A model generated the notes under the pieces. That model saw only the letters and a program-made list of their open reading frames with translations, had not been told where the DNA came from and ran no database searches. The position numbers and the translations under genes were made by a program. Of a stretch of 64,000 nt of DNA, positions 20,792 to 33,100 are shown one piece after another (within the stretch, counting starts at the first letter, position 1; every line of letters starts with the position of its first letter). Origin of the DNA: Naematelia aurantialba. Lineage: Eukaryota > Basidiomycota > Tremellomycetes > Tremellales > Naemateliaceae. The DNA lies in the NCBI GenBank assembly GCA_021527695.1, contig JAKFAO010000004.1, positions 62,001 through 126,000 on the forward strand. The letters run 5' to 3'.

Positions 20792-23700
20792 ATGAAGCGC
20801 AAGAGAGAGGACGTGCAAGTTACGGGGGACTCGGTGCACAAGCCACCTCCGGGCACCCGGAGCTTTGCTACTGGTAAAGCAGTCAAGCAGGCCTTGGCGC
20901 TTGGCAACAGACAATGTGAGCCAACTCGGTCTTCTTTCCTTGAGTCCTGGTTACAACTGCGCTGAGCCTTCTTCCCCCTTGATAGCTTTCGTGTCCTTTC
21001 ATCAGCAGATATTGACGGCTCCCTCACTGCTTCCCTTGCCCATCACTCACCCCACGGTCGTGATCCTGCAACACTACCTGGACGCCTCGCCTACGCTTGA
21101 TGAGATCTTTGAATGCTGGAGCTATGCCGACAAGACTCGAAATGACAAGCTGCTCGACAACGCCGTGTCGCTCCTTATCCACATCATTACCATTCTCGCT
21201 CCTCTCCCTTTCTTCCGCGTGAGCCTGGTGGGCATCGTACGCAAGATACAGGATGACCAAGGCGGCTTTCCACATTCTCGTTAGTCACTTGGCCGGGCAA
21301 GGCTGACGTGTAGATCAACAAGCTGGTCCAGTCTGGTAAAAGAGAGCAGGTCCTGTTAGGTCTGCACCTTGCCGCCTCGGCCGTCCAGCTGGATCGCCCA
21401 GATCCCGCAGCTGCGTCACACGGCGCCTCTGGCCGTTTGGCACAGCGGATGTGGGCGGTACTGGTTGAGGGCGGGAGTGTGAAAGGACTGGGCAAGTTGA
21501 TGGGTATGCGGCGCCGCGGTCGAGACGGAGTGGCAGAGTACGGCGATAAAGATCCCCTGGATCGGCCAGGTGAGTACGACGGCGCGAGTCTGTCTAATGC
21601 TTCTAGATGTCCGCCATGCGCTGTTGCAGATCATCCTTCCTCTCCTCACAGCCCCCGCCTTTCATGCACACGCTCGACAGATTCTTCCGGGATTGTACTC
21701 GAATTTATCTAGCGACCCGCCTATCACTGTCCTTCGTGTTCTCAACTCTCTCTGGACGGCCATGACAGCGCCCACTCCAGGCATTGCACGTCGCATAGCG
21801 CTCATCCTTCTTGATGAGCGGGCTCTCGAGAGTCTTCTCGGTCTTTTGACAAGAGAGGATACCGAGGCATCGACTGGACGAGCGGTGGGCGATATCGTAG
21901 GGGCATTCCTGGAAGGTGTCACCTGCACACCTGGGCGTGGTCTATGTTTCCAAGACGAGGGATGGTATCCTCGCGATGAGGAAGCAGGCGACAAAGGTAG
22001 TCGAGATGAGCGCGAGCGGCGGGGACTTCATAACCGCATCCTAGCCAACGTGGCCAGGAAGATCGGTACCAAAGTGGCAGACGAGACGCGAATGGGCGAG
22101 TGGGCCGTCAAGCTCTTTGACGCCTGCCCAGAACTACTCGCAGGGTGAGTATCACGTTGTCATACAATGCTGACTCCAGGTACTGGGCTCACTCGGCCTT
22201 GTCGCTCGAGCCAAGGCTCGCGGCCCGTTGGATCGCCACCATGTCCTATATCGGGCGTATCATCTCACTCCCGCCTCCGCCCTTATCAACCTTCCGCCTG
22301 CCGGTCCCTCGAGGTGCCAGAATAGACGCCGATGAGATGCCGCCCCGTCCCCAACCGCCGAGCGTAGCGACGATGATCGAGGCTGTCCTTCCAGCTCCGC
22401 TCACAAGGTCGCACGTCACCAAAGGGTTGTCTCATCCCGATCACCTCGTGCAGTATATGACGGCCATGACGCTGGCGAGAGGGCTGCAGAAATTAGGGGT
22501 CGTGCAGGGAGTTCTGCTGCACATTGAGAGGGAGTTGGACGTCGAGCCGGGACCCTCGACAAACGTATGGGCACGACGACGGAGCGAGCTAGAAATGGAA
22601 GCTCGGAAGCGGGTACCCGAAGTGCTCGTCATCATTGGCTATGCGCAGAGATCAGCAACCCTTTCGCGGACGCTTCCTGGTTCTGACGACGAGCCGGATC
22701 CAGCTCTGCTGTCTAGATCGCAAATGCTTACAGAGTCTGCCTTGCGTCTTTTTGGCCTGTATCACCGCACCCTGCCGAGTATAGCCAACGAAGCAAAGTT
22801 CGATGTGGGCAAGCTCCTAGTGTCCGCCTCATCGGCCAGAGCAGAACGCAGAGAACGTCGAGAGGCTCGCGAGGGAAGTGTAATCTCTGACTCGGGCTCA
22901 GTGGGGTCCATCGGGACGGTGGGGACGGCAGGGATGGGTGGTGGATTTGGACATGCACGGGGCGAAGTGCAAGGCTTTGAGGCGTTGGCTCAAGTCCATG
23001 TCTTGAGTCTTCTAGGCGCCGTCAGAGACTGGCAGTGGTCCAATAAGGCCGGTAAGCCCGAAAAAGTACATGCAGGTGACGTTGCTGATCAGTCTAGCTG
23101 GGAGTCAATACACTTATCTCTACCATATCCTCCTGTTACATCTGAATACGCCATTCCCGAAGACTCGCGAAATGACAACGGCGCTGCTGGACCGCTTGCT
23201 GCAGCCGTCCATTCTTTTCGAACACGATCCCGAGGAGCTCACAATCTGGCTCTCGGCACTTCCTCGTCTCGAGAACGGGGATCTGGAATCCCGCGCTCGT
23301 CTCCTGATGCAACAAATCCACCTACTCAGCTTTCTTGACGACTGCGTCCGCCGTTGTCTCAAGACGCCATATCGATATATTGAAGAGGGCATGTCTCTCG
23401 TACCCGATTACTTCACCACAACAAAGACATGGGAGATGATCAGTCCGATCATGGTGACGATGCTGGAACAGCTCAAGGCCAAGATACTAGGCGAATTGAT
23501 TGCTACCGAAGCGGCGAGTGTTGTTCTGCGCTTCCTCGGTAGAGTGATGCTTGGACTGGCCGGAAAGATGAAGGATGGCGTCTTCCTCGAGGCGATTATC
23601 GGGAGGCTCGAGGGGACACTGCAGGAAGCTACCGGCAAGGGGCAAACCCGAGCTGGCTTGTCTTCGATTCTTAATCACATCCAAGGCGAAATGAAGACGA

Positions 23701-26700
23701 TCTTCATGGGCTCGATCACGGGTAGCCCGGAGAGAACCACTGCTCATGAGCTGGCGGACCAGGAGTGGGTAATCCTTCTGACCCTGGCGAATGTAACTGA
23801 CGGAACTAGGGAGTGGACGGCAAGAAACTTCCCCCCGGCGGTGTTGGACCTAGCAGAGCACTCGGACTCAATTGAAGTGGCAGAGCAACTGGAGAAGCAG
23901 TTTATTACCACGGCTTCTGGCCCCGCGATCGCTCGGTATGGCCGACTCGTCCTCCATCTACTCTGCAGCAGACAGGGAGGATCGCTTCGAGGTCTGTTCA
24001 CAATGCTCCAGCGGTGTTTGATCAGAGCAACGGGAGTACCTGGACGCCGATTCAAAGATGCGGTCTTCACTAGCGGGCTCATGGTTCTGGTACTGACGAG
24101 TCGTGGGGGTGATTCATATCGGTCCAGTGAGTCGTCATATATGCATCATTAGAGTGCAGCTGACCATGCAGCCTTAAATGAGATCGTCGGCACGTTGCGG
24201 GAGGACGACGAAGATGATGTAGCACTGGCAGAAGGGTATACCAGGCGCCTTGTTCACCTGCTTGCTCAGCCAAGGCTCGATTTGGTGAGCCCCAGCTAGA
24301 CATGCTCTCTCTCAGATAGCTAGCTAACAGGGCGTACGCAGACTCTGCGATGGTTCTTACCGTGGACGCGCTTCTTTACCCCGGAACAAGCAAAGGAAGC
24401 CGTGTCAAGTATCGTCCCACGTATCAGAGAGCTGGCCGACGTAACTCGCGAGATCATTGACAACACACTCGGGCAGCTAGTCGTTCGGACCGATGATCCG
24501 GCGTTTGCTCTCAGCCACCTCAAATCTCTCGTCAAGCTCGGTGCGACTGACTCGGTCACTCGTTTAATCGACTCACAAGCCTCTCAGCGGACAACCGCCT
24601 ATCCTCTGCGCGATCTCGATGTATCCGAAAAGACCATGAAGAGGCTCCTAACAGACAATACTCTAGCAGCTACGCGTCTTGTGACAAAACTCGTCTCCAC
24701 CTCCATCAAGGCCTCAAAGGCTTTCACCGCGAATCTCAACGATGTTCCAGAACTGCTGCAGCGAGCCGATTTGCTATTGGGGATATCACTTGTCGTAGGG
24801 CTTCCCGGTGCCTTCGGAGTAGACGTCGAGCAGAGGCTGTTGAATACCGCTTCGGCTGCTTTGGCGCAACATCCCGAGGCGGCCATTAACGTGCTCGTCA
24901 GCTTGTCAGGCCGGCACTCTACTATCTTCGGCAACACGATTTCAGGTATCGCAGTGGTGGATTTTGCTCCAGCGCACAGTCAATTAGCACTTGCACTTGC
25001 CTCTTCCTCGGGATCTGGTATGGACAAAGCACTCGAACACTTGTTTACGCTCGGCCTGCAATGGGCCGTGAGGGCTTGTTCAAGTGACACTGCGTTTTCC
25101 TCGGCGGATACTGAGGTCCTGGAGAGCCTGAGTGAGTTTTGGTCGCGTGGATAAGTGAACAGAGCTGAGTTTTCTCAGCACAAGCTCTGCGAGTGTCAGA
25201 CGGGGTCGAGTTGCAGGGACATTTGGTGGAGCCCGTCATCATTTCTGTGGCATCAGATCGCCTTGATGTGCCTGCTGCTGTTGAGTTTGCCATCGTCGTA
25301 AGCGAGAAGACCGTGCTCAAGGTAAACTTCCTCTTTCCTCTTCTTCTCTTGGCCGTTGTTTTGTGCTGAGACATGCCAGGCGTCATTTGTTCGTCAGACG
25401 ATTCAGCATCTCTTCGACTCGAAGCAGTACAAGTCGCTTTCGACTCCCGCCTCGTCAGCCCGCTCACATCGCCATGGCTTTGTGCACCTTCTCTGCAACA
25501 TCTTCCACGCCAGCCCATATGCGTCTTGCCAGCCCAACCTGATCGAGCCCCTCTTACCGCTGTACGACGCGACACTAGCGCCAGCGGATCAAAGACTTCT
25601 AGCGGTCTTCAAGCTCTTCGAAGATAACAGGCACGTGTCGGTTGTGAGTATCTTCAAGGCTTGGAGTCCAAATGGGCCGATTCGGGGGCAAAGAGGGTTC
25701 GACTGTCTGATTAGTCTGGACGCCAGGCAGGTGTTTGCCACCTGCACGCGTTTCCCATTGCGCCGAGGCCTGGGTGGCAATGTCAAGGAGATCACGGAGA
25801 TCAAGGAGTCCAAGGAGTCCAAAGAGACCGGGGAGACCAGGGAGCACAAGGAGAACAAGGAGACTAAGGGCCAGGAACCCGGCGAGCAGCTATACGATCC
25901 GGCATTTGTGTTGATGCTCTTTGCCTTGACTCTATCCGAACCATTGACGGGACTGGATTGGGTGGAGGTGCTGAGGACGAACGCTCTTGGCATGGCGGTA
26001 TGTGCACTGGCCTCCAGAGACGCAGGGATGCGCGGCCTAGGCGCACACTGCCTTGCCAAGTCACTCGCACTTGTGTCGGTTAGTCTGCCTCTTGTCCTTG
26101 AACATCAATATCAACTGCAACATCTAGCTTACTCGTCATAGGCAACTCCATTCCAAGAACGTCCGACCGTGTTGCACATCCTGCGATTGATCCGACATGC
26201 TATCCCCGCGTCACCTGAGATGGCCAAAGTCCCTCGACTGCCGACACTCACCACCCTCTTCCTCGCGCACGCATTCCGGTCGATCTCGACGCCCGGCCAT
26301 TTCTTGTATCCCCTCATCTCGCGGTTCCTGCTACAGCGACCCACGTTGGACTTGCACGACGTGCCGATGCTCTACTCAATGCTGTATGCGAGTGAGGAGG
26401 GGTACAAGCGAGAACGGGCTTGGATCGTCCGGCTCTTGCAGGATGGCGTTCGTTCTGAAGCGGTGAGTCCAAGCGTCTCCTGCAAGCAAAGTATGACATG
26501 CTAATGCATTTGGTAGGACTGGAGGATCCTAAAGAGAAGGCAGACGTGGAGTCTGCTCGCGACGATATACGGCTCGGTGCAGGACCAGTCGTACCGACGT
26601 TTGATTGCCCAGGTGAGTGCACTTTGCACGCGGGTGTCACATTTATTCTACGCGTTCTGCAAAGGAGCGATGTTCTACAGCGGAGCGGAGCGGAATGCTA

Positions 26701-27549
26701 TCCAGCAGCGACGGGCCACAGAGGAGCGGATGAGCTGATTCTCCATTCTCAGGCAATGGAAAGCATGACTCGTATACCTGCCGCTTGTCCGAGCCTGGTC
26801 CACCGCGACACGATGCTGCTTTGGCTCACAATGAAATGGGACCAAGCGGTTGCTCGAGCCTCACTTGGAGCGGAAGACGAGTTGAAATCTTACCTCGGGA
26901 TACTGGAGAACATCGTAGTGAACATGGTGCATCTCGAGACGCCAAAGGAAGGGCGTCGATCACGGAGGTGGGACGGGGAGGTGACGGGGCTCGTTCGGCG
27001 TGCTGTCGAGGGAGCGGGTGAGTGGTATCTGTCTTTCTCCGGATTCCTCAACGTTACTCTCGCATCCTTGGGCTTCTCGCTTGCTGGGTCACTCGGGCTT
27101 TCTGGGTAACTCTGGCTTGCTGGGTCACTCTGGCTTGCTGGGTCACTCTGGCTTGCTGGGTCACTCTGCGTGCTTCTGCGTCCTCTAGGTTCCTTCACGG
27201 CGTAGCTGACATATGCGCAGATGCTGAGCGATTACTGGTGCTCTCGCGCATCACCCTGCGAATGGCCCGGCTAACCAAGTGCGACACGCTGGAGACGACC
27301 TTGCCTCTGATCGTCTCTCGTCTACTGGAGCTCGAGAAAGAGGGCATGGCTCGAGAGACCCTGGACGCGATCGTGGAGCATCTGTTCCAAGCATCACTGG
27401 GGCTAGGTCTGCAGAGTGATGGCGAGGTGAAAGGGGACTTGAGAGGCGCTGTGGATGAGATTGGTTGGAGAGCCGGGAAACTGGACAGCGCGGTCGGGGA
27501 GTGGGTGAGGAGTGAACGGCGGTTGGCAGAGTGGGCGTTGGTTGCGTAG
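20792..27549 (+). CDS. URB1: URB1/NPA1 nucleolar pre-ribosomal-associated protein
   Basis: A large nucleolar HEAT-like scaffold needed for early 60S pre-ribosome assembly. The start at 20792 gives a basic N-terminus (MKRKRED) followed by KAVKQALALGNRQ. The Npa1 N-terminal domain follows (VVILQHYLDASPTLDEIFECW, then HALLQIILPLLTAPAFHAHARQ and YWAHSALSLEPRLAARWIATM, with SYIGRIISLPPPPL). Long helical repeats continue to the conserved C-terminal NopRA1 domain (FLAHAFRSISTPGHFLYPLI, SMLYASEEGYKRERAWIVRL, DWRILKRRQTWSLLATIYGS). Major coding blocks are at about 21.6-23.0, 23.1-24.1, 24.4-25.1, 25.4-26.1, 26.2-26.6 and 26.7-27.0 kb, with the last exon 27221-27549, separated by mostly short introns. 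The final intron (27018-27220) is about 200 nt because it contains a minisatellite. An exon near 25.8 kb has a Lys/Glu-rich repeat. I did not resolve every junction. Confidence 0.88.
25786..25878 (+). repeat. Coding Lys/Glu repeat in URB1
   Basis: AAGGAG-type purine repeats encode a run such as KESKESKETGETREHKENKE in a loop of URB1. Probably a surface-exposed disordered insertion. Confidence 0.75.
27079..27168 (+). repeat. 18-bp minisatellite inside the last URB1 intron
   Basis: Five head-to-tail 18-bp units (27079, 27097, 27115, 27133, 27151) with consensus GCTTGCTGGGTCACTCTG; the last three are identical. They lie entirely inside intron 27018-27220. Confidence 0.9.
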
Positions 27550-27937
27550 ACGGTCTGTCGACTGCGTAGGCTGGCTGGATTGCGTAGATTGCCGTGTCAC
27601 TATGCGGACCACCAGACCGGTCACACAGACATGTGATGAGTTCAACAGTTGCAAGGCGCGCTGCCTGGGCTTTCCGATCTGTCGCGATCGTTACTGCTCA
27701 TTTATTCATCACGGCTCAGAACACTAGCTATAGCGTCAAACGACGTCAAATCTCAATTCCACATCACTGGTTTCAGCTGCTACGAGATGCTTCCACCGAC
27801 AAAACCGAAGACTGCGCACGTTCTCTCTTCACTGATGCTGACGACGACGACGATCACGGCTGGGTCTCAAGATCCAGAATGACGCCAGACGCCCGATCGT
27901 CTCACTAACAAGATGACCCCTACAGGCCCTTGACGAC
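27550..27937. other. Convergent 3' intergenic region
   Basis: Between the ends of URB1 (+) and the peroxiredoxin (-). No gene supported. Confidence 0.6.
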
Positions 27938-28950
27938 CTACAGACTCTTGATGACCTCGTCCGCATGGGAGACGGTCACCTCGCCTGGCGACGGCTCGAC
28001 AGCAACACTGAGGACCTTGCCGTCTTCGATCACGAGGGCGCCGCGCTGCAGTCGCGGCCCGCCAAAGACGGCTTGGGCATCGAGGACGAGGCCGAGAGCG
28101 GAGCTGAGCGTGCCGGCGTCGTCGGCGACTGTGGGGTCAGTTGGCGGGTACACGAGGTCGTCACTGGTGGATAGGGGGATGAGACCCGGATCATGGTAAC
28201 CGATTGGAGCAGACAGGGGACTCCACCATGGTTGGGTGGAAGATTGTAAGAGGATAGGTTCGATCTCGGGGAGGCGGAACCAACACCGTGTGGCAGACGT
28301 ACCAAACTTGAGCGAATCCTTCTTGTCCGACCCGGAAAACAACGACTTTTTCCAAGCGTTCATCACGAACATGTCGTTGACCGCAACGACGTAGATGTCC
28401 GAGACACCCTTGGCGATATAGTCCGAGTAACGATCGAGGTAGCCCGGGACCTGGGAGGAGCAGGTCGGGGAGAAACTGAGGTGTTCGGGGGTTGCCATGG
28501 AATAGTTATGGAACGAGCGACGACGTTGGTGTCGGCGTAAACGTAGACAGTGCATGTGTCCAACGGGGCATGAGCAGGGGAAATGAGACATCGGCGTCAG
28601 CTCGATCGCGGTGTACTGCGTCGTGGCAGGATAGTGGGCTGGTGGCGCCACTCACGCTCCCGGCACCAAGACCAAGACATTCTTCCCCTTGAGTGTGGCA
28701 AAGTTGATCTTATCTTCCAGGTCGTTGATCTTGACTTCTACGTTAGGCACAGCGTCGCCGGGCTTGATAGGCGACGACGAGGCTAGCGAGGCAAACGCAT
28801 GGTGCGCTGTCGCGGCAGTCGAGGAGAGAATGGACGCTGAGTCTGTCAGAACTTGCGGCGCGGAGCAGCGGTGAGAACACTGCCACTTCAAGGCAAGAGA
28901 TGCATGGGGGTGGATTCCTGAGTGAATGCGGGAGGACGAGACGTACCCAT
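27938..28950 (-). CDS. Type II (Prx5/Ahp1-like) peroxiredoxin
   Basis: Thiol peroxidase that reduces hydrogen peroxide and alkyl hydroperoxides. Exons complement(27938-28128, 28303-28475, 28656-28842, 28947-28950) sum to 555 nt, 184 aa. After an Ala/Ser-rich N-terminus comes IKPGDAVPNVEV, GKNVLVLVPGAFSPTCSSQ (peroxidatic Cys, in the usual PGAFxPTCS context), VPGYLDRY, VYVVAVND-type strand IYVVAVNDMFVMNAW, KFVADDAGTLSSALGLVLDA and a C-terminal RGALVIEDGKVLSVAVEPS. I see no clear resolving cysteine, so it may act as a 1-Cys enzyme with external thiols. The N-terminus could be a weak mitochondrial presequence or simply cytosolic. Exon 1 is only ATGG before a GTACGT donor. Divergent from the arrestin gene across 1.2 kb. 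Confidence 0.88.
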
Positions 28951-30156
28951 TGTATTGGTACGAAGCCGCTGTTGGCTGAGAGCGGGGCCTGAACGTGTGT
29001 GGAGCGAGCGGCTGAACAGTCAGCTACGATCCCGCTTCCCACAACCAGCTACTTGGCAGCCCGATTACCGCAGTGCTTCGGCTGCCCCGAGCAGTACAAC
29101 TCACCTGATAGCGGGTCGCGCAGAGACTGTGGCACGTCGTGCAATGGCCAGAGTACGAGACGATCTGAGAACACTCATGACCTCTGCTTTCGATAGTTGG
29201 AGTGTCTCGATGAGATGGCTCTCGGCGTCTGCGTACTTCCCCGCTGCCCCCCGCCCCGCAATTACCGGACAGCCAGGCGGGCTGACGTAGGAGCGCAGTC
29301 ACCGCGGGTATCTCCTACTAAAAGTGGATCTCCGATGTCTCGGGCTCGCGTAGCCTATCCATTGCCTGTTGACTTGTTCACTTGGACTTGGAAGCTCGCC
29401 AGCCGATGGGCAGTTAGTCTGGCACAAGCATGGCGAGATGCTCTGCGCATTGCGATTGATCACGGAGCAGCCGAATGCATGTGCCAGCATCACAACGTTC
29501 TAGAGTGATCTACAGGAACGATCACCATCACGTCGATCCTTTCCACACAGATCGCCGCTGATCTCCTCTGGGTCTGCTTCCCCGTCCATCGCCCATGCTG
29601 CTGGCACCTGTTATCTTGCTTTGGCCTGCAACCCAGCTACACTGCGCTGCACATCCGCAGTGCTGATTCTATAGTCCGACAGCGCAAGGTGACGTGGACT
29701 TTCGTTATCAACCCCGCAGCGTGGCATGATCCCTTCGACCCGCCATCTCGTTCTGTCGTTCCAACCCACGACCCAAAAGCCTCTTTAGGTATCAATCATG
29801 TACGCAGAACCGTCTCATCCGATGGGGTGACACCCGGGAACGCAGTCAGGGCACCGCGAGGACGGCACCGGAAGATCGTCGCTGCCCTTCCGGGACAGCA
29901 GCATGAGACTATCAAGCCCCTCTGCGAATTGTACCGCGGAACGTAGTATGCAGTCGGAGCAGCAAATTATCGTCGTGTTCGAGTACTCTGTCTGACTTTT
30001 ACTATTACTGATCGTGTGTGTCGCCTCGACCTTCTGATCGTGGTGTAGAGCATCAAGTCATTCATCACAGCTCCTCAGCAGCCTGTGTCTCGACGGACTC
30101 GTCGAAGAGGGCAATCGGTCCAGCTGATTGGTGTTACAGAGCGCTGTTTCCCACCC
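28951..30156. other. 1.2-kb divergent promoter region
   Basis: Between the peroxiredoxin (-) and arrestin-like (+) starts. Several frames of 60-120 codons exist but none has a domain or intron support. Presumed promoters and 5' leaders. Confidence 0.55.
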
Positions 30157-33100
30157 ATGCCGCACACCATCTCGCCGAGCCTGTCTTCACAAGGCCTCGG
30201 TATCTCCTGCTCCACCTTGTCCCCGTCGTCGTCCTCGTCCCCTCCCCCGTTGTCCTCCGCAGCGAACCAACCGCCTCAGCGATTCACAGGAATGGGCGTC
30301 GGTCCCGGTCCGCGGCTGCGCCACCAGCCTCCTTCGCCCGTACGAGCCGGACAGACCACCCCGCCGCATACTGCTCCTGCCTTCCAACCATCCTTCAATC
30401 TGCGCCCGACACACACCCGTAGCAACTCGGCCAAGGGATTCGCAAGCTTTTCGGCCCTCCCACCGAGCCCATCCCTCGGTTCCGCACCCGCTCCCACACG
30501 CCGCAGACTGCCTACGATCCCTTCTCAGACCTTCTCCAAGGCGAGCACTTCCGAAAACAGTCATGATTCCAACCACACACAGCGGCCGGCGCAGCCACAG
30601 CCGCTGGAGCGCGCGCCGTCGCGTGCTGGGTCTGTCGCCTCGACAATCACTACAGGCAGCCGGATCAAGCGGAGTATTTCCTCCGAGTTTATGAGGCGTC
30701 TGTCCAACCACGAAACAATCAGCGGAGGCCGCTACAGTCCTCTGAAAGGCGACGACGACGAGCCCAAGTCTGCAGATCCTCACTCTACACACCAACGCAC
30801 CAGGAGTGAGACAGTCTCGTCCGGTGCGCCGACGACATCGACCGCCGACGCGTACAACTTTGATACCAGCCCCTTTCCTGCTCCGCCTAATCACCACGTG
30901 GAAAGCCCGACTGCTCTGTCGGATACAACTGACTCGCAGCCACCCCTCTTCCTGGCTCGTGGATTGCCCAGATCGTTCTCCCAGCCCCAGTATCTGCATC
31001 CCGTAGCCGAAGGGGACGACTTTTCGCGCCAGCCAAGTCCGCAGCAGGACACGACAAAACGCATATCAGACCCTGCAACAGGCGTTCACTCGCTCAATGC
31101 GGCCCTTCTATCGGCCGAATCGGGCGCGACGATGCTGGCTTTCTCACCCTCCGGCGACGGTGTCTGGCGGCAGGGGGAGATGATCGGTGGCATGCACACA
31201 TCACTGATCTCCACCCCGCTAAGCAGACCTTCAGCGCAAGTGGAACATCACGGTCGCAACCCATCGGCAGACGCATTTGGGTCTCGTCCCTGGAGCGACT
31301 CGAAGCTGCCACCTATTCCGCAGGGACCACCAGGCAGCCTCAAACAACGCGGTCGCTCCCTCTCAGATGGAGCAGCGATCCTCAATCGCCAAGGTACCCT
31401 ATTCCACCCGTCATCCACCCACGAACGGGCCAGTGCAGAGCTCAGTCTCATGCTTGGTGGGCCGAGGTCCAGGCGCTTGAGCGCGAACAAGCTCCTGTCT
31501 CCACCAGACTTGGACGCGTGGAAAGTGGCCGGCGAGGAAACTGCCGATAAGATCAGACTAGAGGCAGCCAAGAAACGCAAAGCCCGAGTGGAAGTGGATG
31601 TTGTCCTTGAACGTGAATGCATCGTGGAGGGCGGTGAGATCAGAGGTCGCCTGGAAGTGAGAGTCACCGGCGGCAAGAGAGGCGACGGTCTCAGAGTGGG
31701 CGGTGGCAAAGTTCGAGTCATCGGTTTCGAGGGTGAGTCTCCACGTCCAGATTGGGCTAGAGCTTACGGTGCAGACATCTCTGTCAAATCGAGACACATC
31801 TTCTACCATCACCCGCATTCTCTACCAGTTTTCCAATCATCACCGACAGCATCGCATCCCCTTCCACAATCATCGCTGTTTGCCTCCGACCCCGATTCCG
31901 AGGGATACCGTCTGGCCGCCGAGGGCGTCCACTTCATTCCGTTCCGCATGCGTCTCCCCTTGGGCGGCGGTGCGAAAGGGTCGTTCACATCACCTAACCG
32001 TAAAGGTCCTAGTGTTCGATACGTCGTAGTGGGTAGTATCAAGATTCACATCCCTTCAAGTGGCAAAAGGTCGATTGCACACTTTTACCGACCCGTCGTC
32101 GTGCTGCCATATCTCGACCCTGCGACCGCCCTGGCGCCAAGCCAAGAGCCTATTGATGCTGGAATCGAAAAGGGATTAGGGTGGAGCTTGACTGGAGAAA
32201 AGGGTATCGTCCGGGTCTCCGTGGCGCTTGGGCGGAGAAACTGGGTCGCCGGGCAGCGAGCGTGGTGTGAAGTGGCTATCAGGAACGAGTCGACAAGAAA
32301 GGTGAGATGATCGAGAGATAGAGAGAGAGGCGCTGATGTTCGGCAGATCAAGACGCTGAATCTCGCCTTGCTTCAAACAGTGCAGGTCTTCACACCAGAT
32401 CCAAACCTGGCTCCCGGAGAGGCATTTCCGCCCGACGTGGACGCTTGCCAAACCTCGACACAGCGCCGCAAGGTCAGCGAAGAGGTGCTGGAGGCCGATT
32501 TCGTAGATCGAGGTGCGGGTCGCGTGACGGGCAAAGGTTGGTGGACCGGTGTCGAGGCCGGCGATGCTGGGCATTGGGACCTGAGCCTCTTGATTCCTGT
32601 GAGTTGAGCGGGGAGAGGCTTTGTTTCACCGCTGACAAATTGTAGAATGGCCTTCTTTCGATCCGGCGCACACGTCTGATCGAGGTCATGTATACGCTTC
32701 GCGTGACGCTGAACGGCAGCATCTACGTCGACTTGCCTATCACGCTGATCAACTTTCTGTCGATTGATCCGCCACCCATGCCTGGAGATGGGAGCCGTGG
32801 CCCTCTTATCAGCAGTGAACTTGCTGTGTCAATCCCTAATCACGTATACGAACAGCCCGATATCACTCGGCTGGCGAGTCAGGCTACGCAGGCTACGATG
32901 GATAGCACCAAGGATCCAGCCAGAGCTAGCAGCACGACTCTGCATATCGATGCGTTGTTGTCCGAGGGACGCGCGAGGGCATCGGCGACACACGCTGCTG
33001 AGACGCCGTCAGAGGCGAAGAGCAGGCCACTGTCGATGGGTAGTCAGTATACCGTGGACCGGAACAGCTCGCCCTCGAGCTCGAATCACCAGCGGACCCA

